Of a DNA stretch of 17,168 nucleotides, positions 9,662 to 17,168 are shown in pieces (position 1 is the stretch's first letter; each line of letters opens with the position of its first letter). This stretch comes from Poronia punctata (taxonomy: Eukaryota > Ascomycota > Sordariomycetes > Xylariales > Xylariaceae): the NCBI GenBank assembly GCA_022579005.1, contig MU401896.1:1-17168 (forward strand), in the 5' to 3' direction. The notes beneath the pieces were generated by a model that did not search any database, had not been told where the DNA came from, and worked only from the letters and a program-made list of their open reading frames with translations. The translations under genes and the position numbers were made by a program.

Positions 9662-10715
9662 CAGCAGCATACCTTCCGCCTGGGGTCCGGCCTCGTGGAT
9701 TGCTGAGAGTGTGTCGATGAGATCCAGAGACCTCGTGTTATTGGCTATATAGGATTTCTCGGTTGGGGGATTTTCTTTAGTGCCTTGGGTCTATTGATAT
9801 ATTAATATGTAATGTTTTTGGTCCGCCTTTATGCGATGAGTATAAGCAGAGGAACTTGTGGTTCATGAGGTCAATGTGAATAATAAGTGCATTCCCAACC
9901 TCGCCTATTATGACGATACCGCCGTCTACAGACTACATAACACATGACTGGATCATAAATGTACCTATATAAGACTGTGTTACATGAAATGTTTCTTGTC
10001 TCACCTTTCGCCTGTCTTTGTATCATTTCCCCTGGATTTTGATTAAAACTGAATGAAATCTGTCCTGTAATTAGTATGAAAGGTGTAAGTTTCTACTATT
10101 CTCTTGGCGCAGCCGAGTACCTATTGTAGAAACATGCATTTCAAACAAGTCCTCGCCACACAAAAACATAAAAGGCACAAAAATGTGGCCACATAATTCC
10201 TGTAAAATATTGTGTGTTTCTACAAGTAGATACTCTAGGTTAGGTACTGTATAGTTATGTACTAAAGACATCCCTCAGCACTTGATGTTTGTTCCTTGAT
10301 ACTCTCACAATTCTAGCTGCGAGTAGGTATCTTGACAAAAAAAGGTGGTGGTGAATCGAGATCATTGGCATATAAAAATCTCGCTTAGTCTGCAGTAAGA
10401 CAATTGAAGAATTAAAATACCAACCTACATATGATCAACAAGAAAATATGCCACCGTGGTCAAAGAGAAACAAGACGGAGGGCGGGGGAGAGTTCTACGA
10501 GTAGGTCTAGGTTTATCCGCTCACCTGCATCTAGGTATGTTTACATACTCCTGCTGCACTTGCACCCTACTAGATATACCCATTTGAGAACGCTCCGTTG
10601 AATACGTGTCCAATATACCTAAAATACGAACTGCAGCAGACGACGCACGGATTATTATACATAACATAGACCAAAAAAAAGATGGAGTCTGGAATTTGAA
10701 TTTCTCCACAAAGAG

Positions 10716-10740
10716 AAGACGAGACGAGACGAGACGAGAC
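10716..10740. repeat. GAGAC pentanucleotide microsatellite
   Basis: Four GAGAC units follow one AAGAC variant. This is the first of four short tandem arrays within about 830 bp. Confidence 0.9.
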
Positions 10741-10975
10741 CCGTCACCCGGTACATACTGCTGCTTTTAAAAAGGTGGGGCCAGAAACCTAGACCTAACC
10801 TGGTTATCCCCTGAGGATCCTTCAAAAACAATTGTCCGCGAATGACCGGTTCTTTTTGTGCCTTCAATATTGACGTTTTGCAATCTGCAATCGGTAACAA
10901 CGAGTCGGTGAGAGGAAGTGGAGGAAAAGAGACGTAGGGGCATATGTGTGTCTGTCCGGGTTGCTCAGTCAGTCG

Positions 10976-11014
10976 AAGCAAGCAAAGCAAAGCAAAGCAA
11001 AGAAACAAACAAAC
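10976..11014. repeat. AAGCA and AAAC microsatellites, adjoining
   Basis: AAGCA-type units run from 10,976 to 11,002, one of them a base short, and pass directly into three AAAC units at 11,003-11,014. Confidence 0.85.
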
Positions 11015-11427
11015 AGCGAGCGAGCAGTGGTGAGAGATGCATTCTAGAAGCTCATACATTTTATTCATCCATTCATTCACTCGCTTCCTCGTTTTTCTGT
11101 ATATCTAATGCCATGCCACTTCACCCGACAACCTTTGATTTGAGCGGGCGAGCAAATCCCCTGCAGGTACCTTACAGTGACAGTCTACCTAACTGACCGG
11201 ATGAGCTGGACACACAATGGGGCCGCCCGCCGTGACGCGAGAGGCACCGGAAGGGGCGGGAGACCTTTTCCTCGCGGGACGGACTACATATCGCAACGCA
11301 CGTGGGCAGGAAATCCTGATTGTTGCCCTACAGTGCAAAGAGTTTGTTTTGAACGCCGGCGGTTGCAAAGGATCCGCCAAAAGAATCTCATGTTGTACGG
11401 TGTCGTGCTTTTGGAAGGAAGGAAAAG

Positions 11428-11451
11428 TGACTGACTGACTGACTGACTGAC
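11428..11451. repeat. TGAC tetranucleotide microsatellite x6
   Basis: Six perfect TGAC units in gene-free DNA. Confidence 0.95.
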
Positions 11452-11515
11452 TGTCCTTCCATTTGGCGGGGCCGAAGCATAATAGAACAAATCCCAAGAG
11501 GACGGGTTGTGCGTT

Positions 11516-11545
11516 GCGGTGCGGTGCGGTGCGGTGCGGTACGGT
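11516..11545. repeat. GCGGT pentanucleotide microsatellite
   Basis: Five perfect GCGGT units followed by one ACGGT variant. It is strongly G-rich on the plus strand. Confidence 0.95.
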
Positions 11546-12026
11546 GCGTCGTGGTGAAAAAGCACCTACTCCTGGACGCGAGAACCCACGCTATGTTTCA
11601 GGAGAAGCCATACATACCTACCCGTCAGAAAGGATAGGATCTATCTTGGCGATGCCTTCCAGAAGATTAGGAAGGGGGGTTGTGGGCGACGCTGGCATCC
11701 TGTCACATGTTGTAAAGGCAAATGTACTATGAAATCGATGTCCACGAGTGTTTGTAGGAGTTCGGAGTGGTATCCAGGGTGGATTTACCAGGCAATAGAT
11801 TCGACACGACAGCAGGGATCTGGTCGTTATAATACCAGTCCCTGTGGCCACGAGTAAGGTATTGCGGATTCAAGTCTGCCATAGATAGCATTTCCCCATG
11901 TAAAAGTTAGATAGGAATTATACACCGGCATGTTCTGAGCAAACAACGTACCAACCATATTTGATACCATCCCTCCCAGTGCGCATTTCGAAATCTTTTA
12001 CTCCTTTACACCATAGTGTTTTCTAC

Positions 12027-12048
12027 TGTGATCACAATTGTCGACAAT
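12027..12048. repeat. Two abutting perfect palindromes
   Basis: TGTGATCACA (12,027-12,036) is followed without a gap by ATTGTCGACAAT (12,037-12,048). Each is its own reverse complement. They lie just before the possible pseudogene. A regulatory role is speculation. Confidence 0.75.
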
Positions 12049-12076
12049 ATCTCGAAAGCCCCCCTTGAACAGTTAA

Positions 12077-12619
12077 GCTGAGCTGGCCCGTATCGCCAGA
12101 CGACAACATCTACCGAAGCTATGCACCTCGACTTGCCAACTCCTCGCTGATCGACATAGTTTGAGCTACTCGGTGGCGCGCTTCTGGTTCATGGACCGAG
12201 TTCTCGAAGCTTTTAAAACGGGTCGAGGGAAGATTTCCAGACAGTCTGCATATTTGATTTAGACACGTAATGGTCCGACAAGTTCAAGGAACAGCTCGCA
12301 GAATACTGCTTGATGCCCTTGACTCCAACAGAATAGCAACGGGACGATCCAATACCCCCGAGGCCGGAGCTAAAGTCGGACTTTATCATAACCTACGCTT
12401 CCACGAGAGAGGCCGGCATTCGGCCATTACCTTTGTTTGTCACATTATTGCACAGCGACGAGCGCTATTTCCGGACTTCTGTCGATAGACTTGGCTCGAA
12501 TCAAAGATCCAGTGTGGTTGAAACTCGCCCGTGAGCATGGTCACCCAGCCCATCGTTTCTACAGCCGGGACACCATATACAAGAACTGGACCTCCTGGGG
12601 TGAGAAAAGAGATACCTAG
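12077..12619 (+). pseudogene. Possible decayed protein-coding fragment, family not recognised
   Basis: Three overlapping stretches read like protein with ordinary codon use but in alternating frames. Part A is 12,077-12,259 (contains SVARFWFMDRVLEAF). Part B is 12,217-12,534 in the next frame (contains SDKFKEQLAEYCL and DFIITYASTREAG), broken by a TAA at 12,268 and a TAG near 12,334. Part C is 12,392-12,619 in the first frame again (contains DPVWLKLAREHGHPAHRF and a Trp-rich end). Parts B and C join naturally near 12,490, where both frames read an Asp followed within a few residues by Leu. No start codon, introns or known domain are evident. It could be a broken gene or gene relic, or chance. 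The call rests on the protein-like texture only. Confidence 0.3.
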
Positions 12620-13347
12620 CTACCCACACCCGACGCCTACCTAACACGACCAATAGCTTACTTGAACCTAGCGACTTCAATGTGTATCCGAGGATCAACC
12701 TGTAAAACATCATATCAAAGCGTCCAATCAGGGTGAGTCTGAGAAAGACTTCATACATAGGTGGGTTAAGATTGAGCGACGTTTTCCCTCTCCGTCAGTA
12801 AGCGGAAAAGCATTTAACCTGGGTGAAAAATAAAACAAAAAAGGGGAATATAATCCTGTATATAGAAATGAAGCCAACGAACCAAGCTGCTGGGATTTAT
12901 TTGGCTGCTGCTGACAAAAAGGTAATTAATAAGCGCGGGTAAGAATCCCGACCTATGCACGGTGTGCCGATTCGGATATCTCGGCGGCGGACATCAACGG
13001 CTATACTAGTCTCACGTCAAACAGGAAAAGAGGTAAGTAGGTACCTAGGTAATGAAAAACCACGGTTCAATAGGTACCAGTATCACATTTTTTATTTATC
13101 CTGTAATAATGAATGTCTTCCTCGCTTCACGATAGGTCATGTACAAACCTACACGTACGTTAGGTATCATATGTGTCGTTATTTCTATCTTAAGACTTGA
13201 ACCTACAAATTTCGGGTGTCCGGGTCTCTGACCCACAATTCAAGGAGTAGGTAATTACCAACCTAGGCACCTAGGCTCGGCCAGCCCCGGACCTATATCG
13301 CCTTACAAGTATGTAGGTTAGGTAAGTTAACTACCCTACTTATAAAT
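12620..13347. other. Intergenic DNA bordering the right AT-rich block
   Basis: No gene is supportable. From about 13,030 the sequence is dense in TAGGTACCTAGG-like strings (13,035-13,076, 13,246-13,275, 13,313-13,336), including the palindrome GGTAATTACC near 13,250. This matches the vocabulary of the left border. Composition stays balanced up to about 13,340 and then drops sharply to AT. Confidence 0.6.
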
Positions 13348-13560
13348 TGTTAGATCTAATAGGTTATAAGATAATAGAAATTAATGTAATGCCTATATAG
13401 TAAAAGTTATACGGCTGCAGTAAGGACTACTATAAAGGAAAAGGTCCTCTTATAAAGGGTTTTTCCTTACTTATTTAGTATGTGCAGATTTTATAAAAAG
13501 AAGAAGTTTTACTTTTTTATGCGTACATTAATTAATATATACGATTTAGCTATTTATGCT
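13348..13560 (+). repeat. Candidate 5' LTR and leader of the copia element
   Basis: The drop in composition coincides with TGTTAGATCTAATAG at 13,348; copia LTRs typically begin TGTTA or TGTTG. Downstream lie two TATAAAGG strings (13,431 and 13,451) and 8-bp inverted arms AAGGAAAA (13,435-13,442) and TTTTCCTT (13,461-13,468), suggestive of LTR promoter DNA. The 3' end of the LTR and the primer-binding site are not clear, and the partner LTR is outside the window, so the right boundary is a guess made from where the Gag frame begins. Confidence 0.4.
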
Positions 13561-14698
13561 AGTTTTAATAATTAAAAGTTTTATACTGCTTATTATTATT
13601 ATTAAAGCTTAATAGCATAGCAACTTAGCAATAATAGCATTAGCTAATAAAATTAAACTATTTTGCTTAAAGGAATTTTATTACTAAGATAAGAAATTTA
13701 AAATAAAAGCTTCGGCTTTATAGCTATAGTAATATATTAACTTAAAAAATAAAAAACTTTAGCTTAAATAACTTAAACTTGTTAATATTACTAAACTTAA
13801 TAAAAAGCTTATTACTTTTACTACTAAAAAAACTAAATCTAGGTCTTATATAGCTAAGAATACCTTTACTTTAAATAAAAACAAATAAGTTAATATTAAA
13901 AATCTTCTAACAAATTTCTTTAACCTTACTAAAAAGTTTAAATTAATATTTATATTTTTTAAAAATAAATACAAACAAAGCGTTAAAGCCTAAAAAAAGC
14001 TTAATAACAAAATAGCAAAGCTAAAAACTTAAATAAGTAATATTATATTTAAAAACTATAAAGCTTTTTATATAAAACACAATAAAAAAGTAAATAAATA
14101 GTATAATAACTTTTAAAAAGTCGGAAAGACTATAACCAAGGTATTACTAGCTATTGCTTAAGCAAACTTTTTTAACTTTGTTAAAAAAAGCGCAAAAAAA
14201 CTAACTAAAAACCTTAAAAAATTTATTATAAAATAAAATTATTATATTTTACAACTTAAGCAATATAAACTTAATACGTTGCTTAGCACTTACTTTTTTT
14301 TTTAATAGCTTTTTAAAGCTTTTAGCAAAAAATATAAATATTAATATAACATGTTTAAAATAATATATAAAAAACAAATATATAAAAGCAAGCTTTATTA
14401 TTTAAAATTAGCTGCTAACTTTTAAGCACGCACTATAATTAACTAAAAGCTTAAAAAAACGAAAATAACTAAAAGGTTCTTTACAACATTTAATAAAAAA
14501 AAAATAAAAAACTAAGCTTAAAAGTTAAAAGGTAAAAATATACTTTTAATATTAATAAGCACTTTTTTTATAAGCAAAAAATAAAAACAATACTCTTGTT
14601 TTATAACCTTTAGCTAAAGCTAAGAAGCTATTTGCTAAAAAACTACTACTAATTTACTTAAATAAACTAAAAAAGATACTTATAATTTTAAAAAAGTA

Positions 14699-14737
14699 TG
14701 CTTAGCGTATAAAGGTTATTATAACTTTTTTAAATGC
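14699..14737 (+). other. Mutated Gag zinc knuckle
   Basis: The frame reads CLAYKGYYNFFKC. The spacing C-x2-Y-x3-Y-x4-C fits a C-x2-C-x3-H-x4-C knuckle in which the second Cys (TGT) became TAT and the His (CAT) became TAT. Both changes are RIP transitions at TpG and CpA. The next codon is TAG, then a Tyr/Ile stretch. Zinc binding would be lost. Confidence 0.75.
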
Positions 14738-15451
14738 TAGTATATATTTTTAAAGCTTTAAAAAAAAGGTTTTATAAAAAACTTAAAATATAAAAACTTT
14801 ATTAAGTTTAAACTTAAATATAATTTAAAGCTTAAAATAAAGGTTAAGGCTATTAAAGCAATAAAAGCTAATTAAAAAAAAGCAAAATTAATAAATAGCT
14901 TATAAAAAAAAAAGGAAAAAGTATAACTAAAACAAGTTTTTATATATGCAAGCTTTAAAATATTAAAAGGGCTTGCACAAAAACTATACCTACTTAGAAA
15001 TTTAGCAATTTTTAACTTAGGGTTTATACTACATATTTTTAACAAAATTAAGCGCTTTTATAACATTAAAAGTGCTTTTAAAAAAAACTTATTTTAAGCT
15101 AAAAACTTAGTTATAATTATATAAGCTTATAAAAACGTTAATATAAAGGTTTAAAAAACTAAAGGACTACTTATACTAAAGCTTAAAAATATAGCTTACT
15201 ATAAGACCTTTGCAATAAACATTGTTTTTTTTTATACCTTTACTTAAAAAAAGATTTAGTAAAATATAAAGCTACTAAAGAGCTATTTTAAAAAACTTAA
15301 TTACTTAATATTGTGCTAAGTACAAAATAAATATAACTAATATGTTTTAGAATATTTACTGCTAAATATAAATAAAGCCTTTTTTTATACTTAAAAAAAC
15401 ATATATATAAAATATACTAAATAGCCTGCTTTTAAAGCGGATTTTCTTAAA

Positions 15452-15973
15452 TAGTATCTTTAGCTTAGCTACCTAGGTCCTAATACACTTTAGCACTTAA
15501 TAAGCTAAGCAAAAAAGGTAAAGATTAGGAAATCCCTAAGCTAAGGCATTAAATTAACAAATTACTTTAAGTATATATATAAAAAGCTTAAGAACTAAAT
15601 TAACAAAGCACTTAAAAACTAACTAAATTGTTTATTTAAGCGCATTGCTATAAATTAACATTCTTATAACAAAGGTCTTAATAGTAAAGTATTAATATTT
15701 TTTATAATTAAAAGATATTTTAAGCACATGTTTAATTACTATTTATAAAGCCTTAACGCAAACATATTAAAAACGCTGCTTAAGTATTTTATAAAAAAAG
15801 CGCAAGTAGTTTATAAAAAACAAGTTATTGTTATTAAATTAAATAAACAACTTTTGTAGTTATAAATAGTTATAAACTACCTAGTTAACAAAGTACTTAT
15901 TATATTAAAAATCTTAGCACTTAATACTTAAGCTTAAAACAATGCCGGCAAACAATTTAGCTAAATAGTTAAA
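15452..15973 (+). other. Mutated copia integrase: zinc finger and DDE core
   Basis: At 15,452-15,472 the frame reads stop-Y-L-stop-L-S-Y, which fits the W-H-L-x-L-G-H start of the integrase finger with both His now Tyr and Gly now Ser. The core's first Asp is Asn at 15,653-15,655 (context R-I-A-I-N-stop-H). The second is probably the Asn at 15,842-15,844. The catalytic Glu in the QNG-x-x-ER context is Lys at 15,950-15,952, and the following Arg is Gln. All three acidic positions are thus lost by G-to-A changes. The assignment of the second Asp is tentative. Confidence 0.7.
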
Positions 15974-17168
15974 AAGCATGCTTAGTATATAAAAACTAGC
16001 GCAAAGCTTTTAAAAACCTTTTAAGTTAAAATTAACAAAGCTATAATATATTTATTAAACTAAATATTTAAATATATGTTTTACTAAAAAACTTTATATA
16101 AACGTTTTTATACTTACTTTATATTTTAAAATAGCTATGTTAAAATTAAAAAACTAAAGCTTAACTATTTACAAGTTTATAAATGCAAAGCTTATGCTTT
16201 TACTACTAATATAAAAAAAAAAAAAATTATTTTTTAAAGCTAAGCTTTAAAGCTTAAATAGGTTATTTTGTTAGCTACAAGTTAACTAATATTTATAAAA
16301 TTTAAAATTTTTTAACTAATTAAGTAATTTAAACTAAAAACATAAAATTTAACAAAAACTAAACATTTAATAAAAAGCTTAATAAACTAAAAAATAAGCT
16401 TTAAACACTTAACTGCAAATTTATTATAAATCTTTTAAACAAAACCTTAATTTTTAAGTTTAAATTATAATATTAAAATATTAACCTTTACAAAGATAAA
16501 AACAAAATAAAATATATACTACAACATTTAAAAGCTAAAAGCAGCGTAGTAAATAGGCAAAGTGTTAAAAATACTAAAAACTTTAAGTTTAATAGAACTA
16601 ATTACCCCTATACTAACTTAAAATTTTAACTATATTTTATACTTTTATAGTCTTCTTTTAATGCAATAATATATATAGTAATTAAAAATGCTAATTTTAA
16701 TAAGCGTTGTAATAAGTTTTCTACTTTACTTAAAGCTTACTAAGCAAAAACATTTATAAATAATAAGCATAATAATAGTTTGTTTACTTTAAAAGGTATA
16801 TACGTTAATAAAAACTTTTTGCCTTTTTTAGCTAAGCTGCTTAAATTATTAAAATTAGGCTAAAAAGCTTATACTAGTAATAATAAATAAACAAAATGCT
16901 AAAAGGCCACGTTTAATGCTAAACGCTTATATACTTTTAAATTAGCATATAGTATATAAGTAAGCAAAGCTATAAAAGCTAAAGCGCTTAAACGTTTACT
17001 ATGCTACCTTAATAATACTTTTAAAATAAAAAAAAATTATATAAACTAGCTATTATAGTTTTTTTATAAAAAAAAAATTAAAGAAAATATTTTTATATAT
17101 TAAAGCAAGCTTTTGCTGCTTTTAAAATTATATAAAAAACTTAAAAATTATTTTTTAAAAAGTAAGTT

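Larger units (their letters stand above)
7298..12076. other. Long intergenic stretch without a supportable gene
   Basis: About 4.8 kb of balanced composition. Open frames are short (none above about 150 codons), overlap on both strands and show no recognisable domain. The longest, on the minus strand at 7,224-7,676 and 10,655-11,080, run through microsatellites and have erratic composition. Simple repeats, palindromes and GGTACC-containing strings are scattered through it. I saw no tRNA or rRNA. Genes with many short exons or non-coding RNAs cannot be excluded from sequence alone. Confidence 0.55.
13348..17168 (+). mobile_element. RIP-inactivated Ty1/copia LTR retrotransposon, truncated by window edge
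   Basis: The AT-rich block reads on the plus strand, in the frame starting at 13,601, as a copia-type polyprotein: Gag-like start, zinc knuckle, the Gag-pre-integrase stretch, integrase zinc finger, integrase core and the GYxxxTNIYKI segment that follows it. Stops inside the frame are TAA/TAG, consistent with former CAA, CAG, CGA or TGG, and conserved His, Cys, Asp, Glu and Gly codons are altered by C-to-T or G-to-A. That is the pattern RIP leaves. The order Gag then integrase before reverse transcriptase separates copia from Gypsy elements, although the reverse transcriptase itself is expected beyond the right edge. The element cannot make a functional product. Confidence 0.85.
13601..17168 (+). 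pseudogene. Decayed copia gag-pol reading frame
   Basis: One frame (codons from 13,601) stays in register for about 2.6 kb despite about 30 in-frame stops before 14,760 alone. In order: a Gag-like region near 13,665-13,760 (contains KEFYY and KIKASAL); the zinc knuckle at 14,699-14,737; a Gag-pre-integrase stretch at about 15,017-15,240 (contains LKNIAYYKTFAINIV); the integrase finger and core at 15,452-15,960; then INKAIIYLLN and QVYKCKAYAFTT. After the A run at 16,213-16,226 the homology continues in the next frame as GYFVSYKLTNIYKI from 16,261. Downstream is the poorly conserved linker before reverse transcriptase. Matching to the fungal copia family is from recognition of motifs, not a search. 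Confidence 0.8.

Noticed and set aside
10655..11080. 141-codon minus-strand frame with a Cys/Leu-rich segment
   Set aside because: It runs through two microsatellite arrays, and the hydrophobic stretch comes from the AAGCA repeat read in reverse. There is no convincing start context or motif.
11860..11885. GCGGATTCAAGTCTGC, resembling a tRNA T-arm
   Set aside because: The stem pairs only with a six-base loop, and no acceptor, D or anticodon arm could be placed upstream at the right distance.
17000..17168. Start of the copia reverse transcriptase at the right edge
   Set aside because: I could not find the conserved reverse transcriptase motifs before the window ends. This part still looks like the poorly conserved linker.

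Overview
The window looks like nuclear DNA of a filamentous ascomycete (Pezizomycotina, probably Sordariomycetes). Two very AT-rich blocks (about 1-2,985 and 13,348 to the right edge) flank a balanced-composition island of about 10.4 kb. In both blocks CpA and TpG have largely become TpA, which is the signature of repeat-induced point mutation (RIP). The right block can be read through the damage: one frame recovers Gag, a zinc knuckle and a Ty1/copia integrase, interrupted by many TAA/TAG codons that fit former CAA, CAG, CGA and TGG codons. The left block is more heavily mutated and I could not identify its ancestor.

The island carries one convincing gene, on the minus strand at 4,259-7,177. 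It encodes a 972-residue, intronless, long coiled-coil protein with a Ser/Arg/Pro-rich disordered N-terminus, a poly-Asn run, a coiled coil of about 620 residues, a nine-unit pentapeptide repeat and a basic Ser/Arg-rich tail. I do not recognise its function. From 7,178 to about 12,076 there is no gene I can support, only simple repeats and palindromes. At 12,077-12,619 a coding-like stretch is split over frames and stops, and may be a decayed gene.

Layout: 1-2,985 RIP-mutated repeat, left end outside the window; 2,724-2,976 border zone of short tandem and inverted repeats rich in TAGGTACCTA; 2,986-4,258 intergenic; 4,259-7,177 coiled-coil gene; 7,178-12,076 intergenic with microsatellites; 12,077-12,619 possible pseudogene; 12,620-13,347 intergenic, again TAGGTA-rich; 13,348-17,168 RIP-inactivated copia element (candidate LTR, Gag, integrase, linker), running off the right edge probably before the reverse transcriptase. 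There is no operon-like organisation and no RNA gene was seen. The main biological content is genome defence: a dead retroelement whose Gag-integrase frame is still legible, beside an apparently intact host gene.
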